A stretch of DNA of 64,000 nt. It comes from Coprobacter secundus. GTDB taxonomy: Bacteria > Bacteroidota > Bacteroidia > Bacteroidales > Coprobacteraceae. Below the pieces are notes generated by a model. That model saw nothing but the letters and a program-made list of their open reading frames with translations. It was not told the DNA's origin and made no database searches. Of this stretch, positions 8,826-18,116 are shown one piece after another. Position numbers and translations under genes: made by a program. Numbering within the stretch: the first letter of the stretch is position 1; every line of letters starts with the position of its first letter. The stretch is taken from contig JTDA01000007.1 in assembly GCA_000803105.1 (NCBI GenBank), forward strand, positions 121,448 through 185,447. Direction: 5' to 3'.

Positions 8826-10712
8826 ATGGCAGAAGCAATTAAGCATGAGTGCGGTATAGCTATGGTAAGATTGCTAAAACCGTTATCGTATTATCAAAAA
8901 AAATACGGAACATATTTATACGGTCTAAACAAGTTATACCTGTTAATGGAAAAACAGCATAACCGGGGGCAAGAAGGTGCCGGATTGGCTTGTGTTAAAC
9001 TTAAAGCCCAACCGGCAGAAGAATACATTTTCAGAGAACGGGCTATGGGAACCGGTGCTATCCAGGAAGTTTTTTCGAATGTACATATCCAGATGGCAAA
9101 CGTTCACGGAGATATATCTGATACTGAATGGGCAGCGCAACATTTACCTTTTGTCGGAGAAGTATATATGGGCCATCTTAGATACAGTACGACCGGAAAA
9201 TCGGGAATATCCTATGTCCATCCGTTTTTACGACGAAACAATTGGAAAGCCCGTAATTTGACACTTTGCGGAAACTTCAACATGACCAATGTTGATGAAA
9301 TCTTTGAACATATCGTATCAGAAGGACAACACCCCAGAAATTACGCTGACACGTTCATTATATTAGAACAAATCGGACATGCTCTTGATATAGAAAATCA
9401 GCGTTTATATGACCAGTTTAAACAGAAAGGCCTGCGAGGTATAGAACTTACCAAAAAAATAGAAGATAATTTAAATATAGGTGCGATTTTGCGTTCAGCT
9501 TCGCATATATGGGATGGAGGATATGTGATTTGTGGTATCACTGGAAGCGGTGATGCCTTTTCTTTTAGAGATCCGAGAGGTATAAGACCTGCATTTTATT
9601 ATGTCGATGACGAAATTGTGGTAATAGCATCAGAACGTCCGGTAATACAGACTGTTATGAACCTGACTACGGACAAAGTAAAAGAATTGCATCCTGGAGA
9701 AGGAATCATTATCAATAAAAGTGGACAAGTTATTCTCGAGCAAATTCAACCACCACTCAAATACAGTGCATGTTCTTTTGAACGAATTTATTTTTCAAGA
9801 GGAAGTGACGTCGATATATACAAAGAGAGGAAAGAGCTGGGTCGTTTATTAGTAGAACCGATACTCAAAAATATCGATAATGACTTGGAGCATTCTGTCT
9901 TTTCTTTTATTCCGAATACTGCTGAAGTCGCTTTTTATGGAATGCTGGAAGGGTTAGAAAGCAAACTCAATGAATACAAAGCTGAACAAATTCGGAAATT
10001 ACCTGATATGAAAAGTGACGAACTGAATCAAATTCTGAAAATGAAAGTCCGTTCGGAAAAAGTCGCTATAAAAGATATCAAGTTACGCACCTTCATTGCA
10101 GAAGGTGAAACTCGGGACGATTTGGCAGCACATGTTTATGATATAACATATGGAACAGTAACTCCCTTGATTGATAATTTAGTTGTTATAGATGATAGTA
10201 TTGTAAGAGGAACGACGTTGAAACAAAGCATTATTAAAATATTGGACCGACTACAACCTCGAAAAATCGTAATCGTTTCATCCTCTCCACAAGTACGCTA
10301 TCCGGACTGTTATGGTATAGATATGTCTCGTATGAGCGAATTTATCGCCTTTAAAGCTGCCGTAGAATTACTGAAAGAAAAAGGTATGGGAAGTTTATTG
10401 ACTGAAGTGTATGAAAAATCGAAAAAACAACAATTCTTGCCTAAAGAAAAAATTGTGAATTATGTAAAAAATATTTATGCTCCTTTTTCTCAAGAAGAAA
10501 TTTCTTTAAAAATCGCTGAAATGCTGACGCCAACTGGGACAAATGCCCAAGTGGAAATTGTTTATCAGACTTTAGACGGATTACATCGGGCTATACCGAA
10601 TCATCCGGGTGATTGGTATTTTTCTGGAGATTATCCAACACCAGGAGGAAACCGATTAGTAAATAGTGCATTTATTAATTTCATGGAAGGAGACTATCAG
10701 AAGAGATCTTGA
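8826..10712 (+). CDS. PurF-like amidophosphoribosyltransferase, long form
   Basis: The 628-residue protein has an N-terminal class II (Ntn) glutaminase domain and a C-terminal phosphoribosyltransferase domain, as in PurF, which makes 5-phosphoribosylamine from PRPP and glutamine. Cys9 (HECGIAMVRLL) is the likely nucleophile after removal of eight residues. Further glutaminase motifs are NRGQEGAGLA, GHLRYSTTG and FRDPRGIRPAFYYV. The PRPP-binding loop is VVIDDSIVRGTTLKQ. It is more than 100 residues longer than usual PurF. An insertion of about 60 residues lies before LRTFIAEGETRDD, where the standard enzyme has a different substrate loop, and there is a C-terminal extension. It may be a Bacteroidota paralogue with its own acceptor, not the enzyme of purine step 1. 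It sits between gltD and glmS. Confidence 0.85.
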   Translation: MAEAIKHECGIAMVRLLKPLSYYQKKYGTYLYGLNKLYLLMEKQHNRGQEGAGLACVKLKAQPAEEYIFRERAMGTGAIQEVFSNVHIQMANVHGDISDTEWAAQHLPFVGEVYMGHLRYSTTGKSGISYVHPFLRRNNWKARNLTLCGNFNMTNVDEIFEHIVSEGQHPRNYADTFIILEQIGHALDIENQRLYDQFKQKGLRGIELTKKIEDNLNIGAILRSASHIWDGGYVICGITGSGDAFSFRDPRGIRPAFYYVDDEIVVIASERPVIQTVMNLTTDKVKELHPGEGIIINKSGQVILEQIQPPLKYSACSFERIYFSRGSDVDIYKERKELGRLLVEPILKNIDNDLEHSVFSFIPNTAEVAFYGMLEGLESKLNEYKAEQIRKLPDMKSDELNQILKMKVRSEKVAIKDIKLRTFIAEGETRDDLAAHVYDITYGTVTPLIDNLVVIDDSIVRGTTLKQSIIKILDRLQPRKIVIVSSSPQVRYPDCYGIDMSRMSEFIAFKAAVELLKEKGMGSLLTEVYEKSKKQQFLPKEKIVNYVKNIYAPFSQEEISLKIAEMLTPTGTNAQVEIVYQTLDGLHRAIPNHPGDWYFSGDYPTPGGNRLVNSAFINFMEGDYQKRS

Positions 10713-10736
10713 ATTATAAATAAAAATAGAAAAAAT

Positions 10737-12584
10737 ATGTGTGGAATCGTAGGATATATAGGAACTCGGGATGCTTATCCTATATTGATAAAAGGGTTAC
10801 ATCGATTGGAATACAGAGGCTATGATAGTGCCGGCCTGGCATTAATAGCTGCAGATAATAAAACGTTGAATGTATATAAGTCGAGAGGAAAAGTCGCCGA
10901 TTTAGAACGATTTGCCCAGTCAAAAGATGTAACTGGATTTATAGGTATTGCCCATACGCGTTGGGCTACACATGGAGAACCTAATGATGTAAATGCCCAT
11001 CCACACTATTCTCAATCTGAAAATTTAGCATTGATACACAACGGTATTATAGAAAATTACAGTACTATCCGGACCGAGTTGGAAAACAAAGGATATACGT
11101 TCAGAAGCAATACAGATACCGAAGTAATTGTCTATTTAGTAGAATATATACAACAAACAAATCATGTGGATTTATGCACAGCCGTTCAATTGGCCCTTCA
11201 TCAGATTGTCGGAGCATATGCGATAGCTGTCATAGAAAAAGGTAATCCAAATTGTATAATTGCGGCTCGTAAAAGTAGTCCTTTAGTAATAGGTATAGGA
11301 GATAATGAATTTTTCTTAGCATCAGATGCAACACCTATTATTGAATATACAGATAAAGTTGTGTATCTTAATGATGAAGAGATTGCTAAAATAGAAAGGG
11401 ATAAGCCTCTGAAAATCAAAAATTTGAAAAATGTGATTATCACTCCTCAGATAAAAAAATTAGCCATGAATCTCAGTCAGTTAGAAAAAGGCGGATATCC
11501 ACATTTTATGTTAAAGGAAATTTACGAACAACCTAAGACATTACTTGACTGTATTCGTGGCCGTATCAATGTTGAAGGTAATAATATCGTTCTGTCCGGG
11601 GTTATCGATAATCGTGATAAATTCGTTCGGGCTTCTCGCATTATTATTGTTGCCTGTGGTACCTCTTGGCATGCAGCTTTAATAGGAGAATATTTGATTG
11701 AAGATTGGTGCCGCATTCCGGTCGAAGTAGAGTATGCATCGGAATTTAGATATCGAAATCCGGTGATACATGCTGATGACGTAGTTATTGCCATATCTCA
11801 GTCTGGAGAAACGGCCGATACTCTTGCCGCAGTTGAACTTGCGAGGTCGAAAGGAGCCTTTATCTACGGTATCTGTAATGTTGTCGGCTCGTCTATTGCT
11901 CGAGCTACTCACTCAGGATCATACATTCATGTGGGACCAGAAATTGGAGTCGCATCTACCAAAGCATTTACTGGACAAGTGACAGTTTTGAGTATGTTGG
12001 CTTTAACTATTGCCAAGGAAAAGGGAAGTATCCCTCATAAAAAATATGAGGAGAAGGTACAAGCTCTAAAAAATATTCCTGCATTGCTTACTGAAGTTTT
12101 GAAACAGTCCGATAAAATTAAAGAACTCTCTAAAATATTTACTTACGCACATAATTTCATATATTTAGGACGTGGATACAATTATCCGGCAGCATTAGAG
12201 GGAGCATTAAAACTGAAAGAAATCTCATATATACATGCTGAAGGTTATCCGGCTGCAGAAATGAAACACGGGCCAATTGCGTTGATTGATACAGAAATGC
12301 CTGTTGTTGTCATAGCTACGGCTGATCGTATTTATGAAAAAACGATTAGTAATATTCAAGAAATTAAAGCCCGAAAAGGGAAAATAATTGCTATTGTAAC
12401 AGAAGGTGACACTATAGTCAAGAATATAGCCGATGTGTGTATTGAAGTACCTAAGACGATAGAGGAATTTGAACCTATTGTTTCTTCTATACCTTTACAG
12501 CTTTTGGCCTATTTCATTGCAGTCAATAAAGGGAGAGATGTAGATCAACCTAGAAATCTGGCAAAGTCAGTAACTGTTGAATAG
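10737..12584 (+). CDS. glmS: Glucosamine-fructose-6-phosphate aminotransferase
   Basis: The 615-residue protein turns fructose-6-phosphate and glutamine into glucosamine-6-phosphate, the entry to peptidoglycan and LPS amino sugars. The Ntn nucleophile is Cys2 (MCGIVGYIGTRDA), followed by RLEYRGYDSAG and the glutamine-binding TRWATHGEPN. Two SIS domains follow, with VACGTSWHAA, ISQSGETADTLAA and VASTKAFTGQ in the first and GRGYNYPAALEGALKLKE in the second. The C terminus DVDQPRNLAKSVTVE carries the lysine that forms the Schiff base with the sugar. It lies 24 bases after the PurF-like gene and is probably co-transcribed. No glmS ribozyme is evident in that short gap. Confidence 0.98.
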   Translation: MCGIVGYIGTRDAYPILIKGLHRLEYRGYDSAGLALIAADNKTLNVYKSRGKVADLERFAQSKDVTGFIGIAHTRWATHGEPNDVNAHPHYSQSENLALIHNGIIENYSTIRTELENKGYTFRSNTDTEVIVYLVEYIQQTNHVDLCTAVQLALHQIVGAYAIAVIEKGNPNCIIAARKSSPLVIGIGDNEFFLASDATPIIEYTDKVVYLNDEEIAKIERDKPLKIKNLKNVIITPQIKKLAMNLSQLEKGGYPHFMLKEIYEQPKTLLDCIRGRINVEGNNIVLSGVIDNRDKFVRASRIIIVACGTSWHAALIGEYLIEDWCRIPVEVEYASEFRYRNPVIHADDVVIAISQSGETADTLAAVELARSKGAFIYGICNVVGSSIARATHSGSYIHVGPEIGVASTKAFTGQVTVLSMLALTIAKEKGSIPHKKYEEKVQALKNIPALLTEVLKQSDKIKELSKIFTYAHNFIYLGRGYNYPAALEGALKLKEISYIHAEGYPAAEMKHGPIALIDTEMPVVVIATADRIYEKTISNIQEIKARKGKIIAIVTEGDTIVKNIADVCIEVPKTIEEFEPIVSSIPLQLLAYFIAVNKGRDVDQPRNLAKSVTVE

Positions 12585-12668
12585 AAAAAATATTGTTCGT
12601 AAGTAGCATATCACTTAATATGCTAAACTTCAAATAAAATGCTATTTATGTTCTTTTGCACAATCAGG

Positions 12669-13256
12669 CTATCTCGTATATTTATCTTTATCTTCTTCAG
12701 TTATTTTTCTAATTACTTTGCATGGATTCCCTGCAGCTAATACATTAGCAGGGATATTTTTGGTTATAACACTTCCTGCCCCTATAACTGTATCATCCCC
12801 GATAGTTACTCCAGGGAGCACACATACGTGAGCACCAATCCATACATTATTACCTATTGTAATCGGATAGGCATATTCAAGTCCTTTATTCCTTTTTTCT
12901 TTGTCTAACGGATGACCAGCTGTATAAAAGCCACAGTTTGGAGCAATAAAAACATTATCGCCAAATGTAACTTTTGCTTCATCGAGAATAACACAATTCA
13001 TGTTTATGAATAAGTTTTCTCCAATTTCGATATTGTATCCATAATCACAGAAGAAAGGAGACAATATCGTGAATTTATCCTTCGTTTTTCCTAATAAACG
13101 ACGAAAAAGTTCTTCACGTTCTCTCGTTTTAGAAGGACGAAGAAGATTTAATTCATATATTATGTCTGCACAAATTGCCCGCTCTTTTAATAATTCTGTA
13201 TCATAATTAGCATCATAGAGTTTACCAACCTTAGCCTTTATCTTTTCTGTTTCCAT
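12669..13256 (-). CDS. Sugar O-acetyltransferase of the LacA/Maa family
   Basis: This 195-residue protein belongs to the hexapeptide-repeat acetyltransferases that move acetyl from acetyl-CoA to a sugar such as maltose or a galactoside. An N-terminal Mac domain (LYDANYDTELLKER) is followed by left-handed beta-helix repeats. The catalytic histidine is probably in FYTAGHPLDKEKR, and the CoA-binding coils include TIGNNVWIGAHVCVLPGVTI and VIGAGSVITKNIPANVLAAG. Length and domain order fit the family; the physiological sugar cannot be told. The gene converges on glmS, with an 84-base gap, and its start faces a possible small gene on the other strand. Confidence 0.93.
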   Translation of the reverse strand: METEKIKAKVGKLYDANYDTELLKERAICADIIYELNLLRPSKTREREELFRRLLGKTKDKFTILSPFFCDYGYNIEIGENLFINMNCVILDEAKVTFGDNVFIAPNCGFYTAGHPLDKEKRNKGLEYAYPITIGNNVWIGAHVCVLPGVTIGDDTVIGAGSVITKNIPANVLAAGNPCKVIRKITEEDKDKYTR

Positions 13257-13290
13257 GTCAATCTTTTATACTTGTGAGTTATTGAAAATT

Positions 13291-13473
13291 ATGACTGAAG
13301 ATAAAGAGTCCACTTTGAGAACTCATTTTTTGAAAATAAGTTTTACTTTTATTATATTTGCTTCTTTCTCTCTAATTTCCAACGGAATTCCTTGGATTGC
13401 AATACTTATAGCATTGAGTATACTCATTCTTTCCTTTACAAGATTTACTTTTATTGGTAAAATCAATTTCTAA
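13291..13473 (+). CDS. Possible small two-helix membrane protein
   Basis: An open frame of 60 residues starts at ATG 13291 (MTEDKESTLRTHFLK). A charged N terminus is followed by two hydrophobic segments at about residues 14-30 and 34-50, separated by SNGIPW, and a short basic tail. I do not recognise a family. The frame is open upstream to 13255, but that start abuts the oppositely oriented acetyltransferase start. Its stop codon lies inside a near-perfect hairpin shared with the convergent efflux operon. The same arrangement is seen at two convergent ends of undoubted genes in this window, which favours it being real. Without homologues it remains hypothetical. Confidence 0.4.
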   Translation: MTEDKESTLRTHFLKISFTFIIFASFSLISNGIPWIAILIALSILILSFTRFTFIGKINF

Positions 13474-13510
13474 ATATACATGTTATATTAAATTATTTAG
13501 AATTGATTTT
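13459..13510. terminator. Bidirectional hairpin between the small ORF and the efflux operon
   Basis: The arm 13459-13476 (AAAATCAATTTCTAAATA) pairs with 13494-13510 (TATTTAGAATTGATTTT) over 17 bp, with one bulged T and a 17-base loop. The arms are A- and T-rich at their outer ends, so they give U-rich tails in both directions. The stop of the small plus-strand frame (13471-13473) is inside the left arm; the TolC-like gene on the minus strand ends at 13518. Confidence 0.6.
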
Positions 13511-13517
13511 CTGATTA

Positions 13518-14888
13518 TTATTGCCAACCACCACCAAGAGCCTTATATAATTGTACCATAGAAATCAGCTCATCCCGAATAGCATTGTTTAATTCTGTTT
13601 GTGCTGAAAAATATGCACGTTGAGCATCTAATACATCTATATAACTGATGATACCATTTATATATTGCAGATTTGCCAATCTCAGATAACTATACGCTGC
13701 TTGTTCTAAATTATATTGTGTTTTGTAGACATCTTTCATTTTCTGATAATTCATTAATGAATTGTCTACCTCCTTAAAGGCTTGCAAAACACTTTTTTCG
13801 TATTGATATATCTCTTGTTCATAAGCAGCCTTTGAAGCTTTCCAGTTGGCCCGATTTTTTCCAAAAGCAAATAATGGAGAAAGCAAATCTGCACTAATAA
13901 AACCATATGGAGATTTTAGGAAATCGCTTAAAGCTTCACTCTCCAATCCGAACTTTCCTGTTAAAGCTATACGAGGAAACATATCGGTAAAAGCAACTCC
14001 TACATTAGCATTCGCTGCAATAAGTCTTTGTTCTGCTTGGCGTATGTCAGGTCTACGTTGGAGAAGGGTAGAAGGTAATCCTACCGGTACTTCTAAAGGT
14101 AATTGTTGCATTTGCATCAGTTTTCCGGTCTCTATTTCATGAGGATAATCCCCGGTCAAAAAAGCAAGGTCATTTCGTTTTAATCTTATATCTCGTTCTA
14201 ATTCAGGTATTAATGTCTGCGTTTTGGCTAATTCCACTTCCGATTGCTGATAAGCTGTTTCAGATGTCAGGCCGCCATTGAATCTCAATTTTGCTAATCG
14301 CACACCCTCTTTTCGGGCTTCTACTGTCTGGTCTACAATCTGAAGCTCCTGTTCTAAAGCAATTAATTCGAAGTATGTCTGAGCCACTTCACTCACTAAT
14401 GTCATCTGTAAAGCTCTTTGAGCTTCCACAGATTCTAAATATTCTGCAATATCAGCTACTCTTGACCAACGTAAATTACCCCATAAATCGAGTTCCCAAG
14501 AAAGGATACCTTTAGCCTCGAAAGTATCATCATTTTTTGCATTATCTTTGCCTAAATTAAAAGTTTCTCTCTCTCTATGGATGTTAATTCCCAATTCTGG
14601 AAATAACTTTGAGAAAGATATCTTCTTACGTTCGGCCATCTCTTTTATCCGAGATGCAGCAGTAAGCATATCCTTATTATATTCAAGAGCACGTTTAATT
14701 AAATTTTGTAATATAGTATCGGAGTAAATAGTCCACCAGCTTTCATCTGCAATAGTCAGAGAATCAGTCTGCGTCGCTATAATTTTATCGGGTAGATTCA
14801 GCTCCGGACGGGTATATTTCTTCCCTATCTTACAAGAAGAAAGTATACAAGCTATAGAAAATAATCCTATTATATATTTGTTTTTCAT
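13518..14888 (-). CDS. TolC/OprM-family outer membrane efflux lipoprotein (RND system 1)
   Basis: This is the outer membrane channel of a tripartite efflux pump. I choose ATG 14888 (MKNKYIIGLFSIACILSSC), giving 456 residues with a lipoprotein signal and lipobox cysteine; a longer frame to 14909 would overlap the preceding gene. Two copies of the OEP repeat are expected, at about residues 60-240 and 260-450. Visible signatures are ELDLWGNLRWSR in the first half and LLQRRPDIRQAEQRL before the second, with ALGGGWQ at the C terminus, all typical of the NodT/OprM class. It is the last gene of the operon, seven bases after the RND permease, and is followed by the hairpin at 13459-13510. Substrates are unknown. 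Confidence 0.95.
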   Translation of the reverse strand: MKNKYIIGLFSIACILSSCKIGKKYTRPELNLPDKIIATQTDSLTIADESWWTIYSDTILQNLIKRALEYNKDMLTAASRIKEMAERKKISFSKLFPELGINIHRERETFNLGKDNAKNDDTFEAKGILSWELDLWGNLRWSRVADIAEYLESVEAQRALQMTLVSEVAQTYFELIALEQELQIVDQTVEARKEGVRLAKLRFNGGLTSETAYQQSEVELAKTQTLIPELERDIRLKRNDLAFLTGDYPHEIETGKLMQMQQLPLEVPVGLPSTLLQRRPDIRQAEQRLIAANANVGVAFTDMFPRIALTGKFGLESEALSDFLKSPYGFISADLLSPLFAFGKNRANWKASKAAYEQEIYQYEKSVLQAFKEVDNSLMNYQKMKDVYKTQYNLEQAAYSYLRLANLQYINGIISYIDVLDAQRAYFSAQTELNNAIRDELISMVQLYKALGGGWQ

Positions 14889-14895
14889 ACGAATA

Positions 14896-17800
14896 TTATT
14901 TTTCTGCATTTCGTTTCAATCTAATTTTTTTTACCTTCTTTACTTCATTTTCAATCCGTTGTGGGGTCAAAAAACTTACCTTCCGTTTTATTTTATAAAT
15001 CATTACAAAGAAGAACGGTACCATGACAATACCGATAGTGGTTGCCAATATCATACCAAAAAATACACCTGTTCCTATTGCCTGCCGACTTACAGAGCCT
15101 GGTCCGGAAGCCAATACCATAGGGAGCATACCTAAAACAAAGGCAAGTGATGTCATAAGAATAGGCCTGAATCTTAACTGTGAAGCATGAAAGGCTGCTC
15201 GTTCTGGTGTAATACCCTTATCAACTTGAATTTTTGCAAACTCCACAATTAAAATTGCATTCTTTGCTGCCAGTCCGATAAGTGTGACCAGTCCGATTTG
15301 AAAATAGATATTATTTTCGAGTCCACAAACTCCGATACCTATATAAGCTCCTAATACGGCAATAGGAAGTGAGAGGAGAACAGCGACAGGAACGAGCCAA
15401 CTTTCATATAAAGCTGCCAAAAACAGAAATACAAAGAGGAACACCAGAGCCATGATGATGCCGGTCTGTCCTCCTGCATGTTTTTCCTGATAGGACAAAC
15501 CACTCCATTCTACACCCATATTTGAAGGTAAATGTTTTTCTGCAATCTCCTCCATTATGGTCATCGCTTCACCAGAACTATACCCATTAGCGGCAGTACC
15601 TCGTATTACAGCTGTATTGAACATATTGAACCGTTTCATGTTACCGGGACCTGTAGTATAATCAGTTGCACCTAAGGATGTCAACGGTACCATTGTTCCG
15701 TCTTGAGCCTTTACAAAAAATAAATTTAAATTTTCCTTATGTGCCCGATAGGGAGCTTCCCCTTGTATGTATACTTTATAGATACGATTGAACATGTTGA
15801 AGTCATTTACGTACACAGAACCAGTATATGCTTTCATTGTTGAAAAAACATCAGCAAGCGGGATACCCAATAATTTCACTTTATCACGATCTACATCGAA
15901 ATATAATTGGGGTATTTCTCCTTGTAAAGAAGATGAAATACCTGAAATACCTGGATGTTTCGAGGCATAATACAGTAATGTGTCAGATGCATTTACCAAA
16001 TCGTCATAACTTGCGTCCCCTTTTGCTTCGAGCTGCATTTCAAAACCTCCAGTACTACCTAATCCCGGTATTACAGGCGGTTTACTTAAAAACACTTTAC
16101 ATTCAGGATATGTTTCAAATTCTTTATATGTTGCATCCATAAGTTCTTCCAAAGTAATGTTTTCATCTTCCCGTTCTTCCCATGGCTTCAAAATCACTGT
16201 CAATTCAGCTCTTGCTTGATTACTTCCAACACGAGGACTTGAACCGGTAACATTTTGTATATATTCTATTCCTGGCTGTGCTTTTAACCATTCTACGGCA
16301 CGATTGGTTACAACTCTGGTTCGCTCAAGTGTCGCGCCTTCTGGCAGTTCAAGTTCCACTTTGAAATATCCTTGGTCCTCTTCTGGAATAAATCCTGTAG
16401 GTATAATTCTATTTAAAATCAATATGATAATAACAGCAAAACCAAACATGGATAATACTCGCTTAGGATGATGTATAGAAAGACCTATAATACTTAAATA
16501 CTTTGCATTCCATCGGTTTATATAATAATTGATAATACGGAATATCCGAACTTTCTTTTTCCGTATATCAACCGGTTTTAATAATAAAGAACACATGACA
16601 GGACTAAGCGTTAAGGCTACAACTGTCGATATAAGTACCGATACTACGATTGTGATGGTGAATTGACGATACAATTGGCCTGTGATTCCACCTAAAAAAC
16701 TAACAGGAACAAATACGGCCGCTAAAACCAAAGATGTTGCTATTAGGGCACTTGTTAATCCCTCCATCGCTTTATGTGTCGCTGCATAGGCACTGAGATG
16801 CTCTTCCTCCATCAATCGTTCTACATTCTCTACCACAACAATAGCATCATCCACGACAATACCAATTGCCAATACCAACCCCAGTAGGGTAAGCATGTTA
16901 AGTGAAAATCCGAAAATAAGCATTATACCAAACGTCCCAATTAAAGATATAGGTACAGCAATGATAGGTATTAATGTCGATCTCCAGCTTTGAAGAGAAA
17001 AGAAAACAACCAAGACTACAAGAAAAAGAGCCTCAAACAAAGTTTTATATACTTCGTGAATCGATTCTGATATATATGTCGTTATATCGAACGGAATGTC
17101 ATAAGTTATACCTTCTGGAAAATTTTTACTGATTTCATCCATTGCATTTTTTACTTCTTCTGCAACTTTAATTGCATTAGCCCCAGGAAGCATATAGATG
17201 GCTAAAATAGCTGCATTTTCCCCATTCATCCCACTTTCTGTATTATAAGAGGAGGCCTCCAGTGAAACTCTTGCCACATCTTTTAAACGGATAATGGAAC
17301 CATCAGAATTTGCTCTTAATACAATTTCTTCAAATTCGGAGACGGTAGATAGTCTTCCACGAGTAGTAATAGGAATAGTTATGTCTAAGTTTGTTATCGG
17401 CTGTTGCCCTAATATACCAGCTGCAGATTCTCGATTTTGGTCTTTCAGTGCATCTTGTAAATCTTTTACTGTCAATCCGAAGTTGGCCAATTTATCCGGT
17501 TGGACCCAGATATTCATTCCATAATAACGGCTGCCAACATTTGATACTCTTCCGACACCAGGTATACGCCGAATAACATCTAAAACATTGATCGTTGCAA
17601 AATTGCTTAAATATATTTCGTCAAAACGAGGGTCAGAAGAACTTAAACTAATAGTCATTAATTGACTCGGAGCTTGTTTTTCTATTGATATACCGTTTTG
17701 TATAACTTCTGCGGGTAAACGGTTTTCTGCTAATTTTATTCGATTTTGCACTTCAACTGCAGCTAAGTCTGGATTTGACGAGATATCGAAAGTTATTGTA

Positions 17801-18072
17801 GCAGAAAAACTTCCGGAATTGGAACTGTTTGATTCCATATAAATCATTCCAGGAGTTCCGTTCAATTCTTGTTCTATAGGAGTGGCTACTGCCTGGGATA
17901 CAGTCAATGCACTGGCTCCAGGATAAGAGGCACTCACTTTAACTACAGGAGGTGTAATTTGTGGATATTGGTCTATGGGAAGCATAATAAGCCCGATTAT
18001 CCCTATTATAACAATAAGTATGGAAAGAACGATAGAGAATACGGGCCTGTCTATGAAGAATCCTGGTTTCAT
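14896..18072 (-). CDS. RND multidrug efflux permease, HAE1 family (system 1)
   Basis: The 1058-residue protein is an AcrB/MexB-type proton antiporter with 12 membrane helices and two large periplasmic loops. The proton-relay aspartates are the DD pair in GIVVDDAIVVVENVERLM (helix 4), and the matching lysine is in LIGLAAKNAILIVEFA (helix 10). The N terminus MKPGFFIDRPVFSIVLSILI and the PVxLPIAVLG-like helix 9 region are standard. The length is normal and no break is seen. It stands second in the operon, 44 bases after the adaptor gene. The HAE1 subfamily exports hydrophobic or amphiphilic compounds such as bile acids, dyes and drugs; which ones here cannot be read from sequence. Confidence 0.97.
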   Translation of the reverse strand: MKPGFFIDRPVFSIVLSILIVIIGIIGLIMLPIDQYPQITPPVVKVSASYPGASALTVSQAVATPIEQELNGTPGMIYMESNSSNSGSFSATITFDISSNPDLAAVEVQNRIKLAENRLPAEVIQNGISIEKQAPSQLMTISLSSSDPRFDEIYLSNFATINVLDVIRRIPGVGRVSNVGSRYYGMNIWVQPDKLANFGLTVKDLQDALKDQNRESAAGILGQQPITNLDITIPITTRGRLSTVSEFEEIVLRANSDGSIIRLKDVARVSLEASSYNTESGMNGENAAILAIYMLPGANAIKVAEEVKNAMDEISKNFPEGITYDIPFDITTYISESIHEVYKTLFEALFLVVLVVFFSLQSWRSTLIPIIAVPISLIGTFGIMLIFGFSLNMLTLLGLVLAIGIVVDDAIVVVENVERLMEEEHLSAYAATHKAMEGLTSALIATSLVLAAVFVPVSFLGGITGQLYRQFTITIVVSVLISTVVALTLSPVMCSLLLKPVDIRKKKVRIFRIINYYINRWNAKYLSIIGLSIHHPKRVLSMFGFAVIIILILNRIIPTGFIPEEDQGYFKVELELPEGATLERTRVVTNRAVEWLKAQPGIEYIQNVTGSSPRVGSNQARAELTVILKPWEEREDENITLEELMDATYKEFETYPECKVFLSKPPVIPGLGSTGGFEMQLEAKGDASYDDLVNASDTLLYYASKHPGISGISSSLQGEIPQLYFDVDRDKVKLLGIPLADVFSTMKAYTGSVYVNDFNMFNRIYKVYIQGEAPYRAHKENLNLFFVKAQDGTMVPLTSLGATDYTTGPGNMKRFNMFNTAVIRGTAANGYSSGEAMTIMEEIAEKHLPSNMGVEWSGLSYQEKHAGGQTGIIMALVFLFVFLFLAALYESWLVPVAVLLSLPIAVLGAYIGIGVCGLENNIYFQIGLVTLIGLAAKNAILIVEFAKIQVDKGITPERAAFHASQLRFRPILMTSLAFVLGMLPMVLASGPGSVSRQAIGTGVFFGMILATTIGIVMVPFFFVMIYKIKRKVSFLTPQRIENEVKKVKKIRLKRNAEK

Positions 18073-18116
18073 TTCTATATTTTTATTTAGGTGGATGAAT
18101 GATAATACATTCGACT

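Noticed and set aside
10713..10736. A glmS ribozyme upstream of glmS
   Set aside because: The gap is only 24 bases, too short for the ribozyme core.
12605..12624. Small hairpin AGCATAT/ATATGCT as a terminator after glmS
   Set aside because: The stem is only seven A/T-rich base pairs and no T-run follows on either strand.
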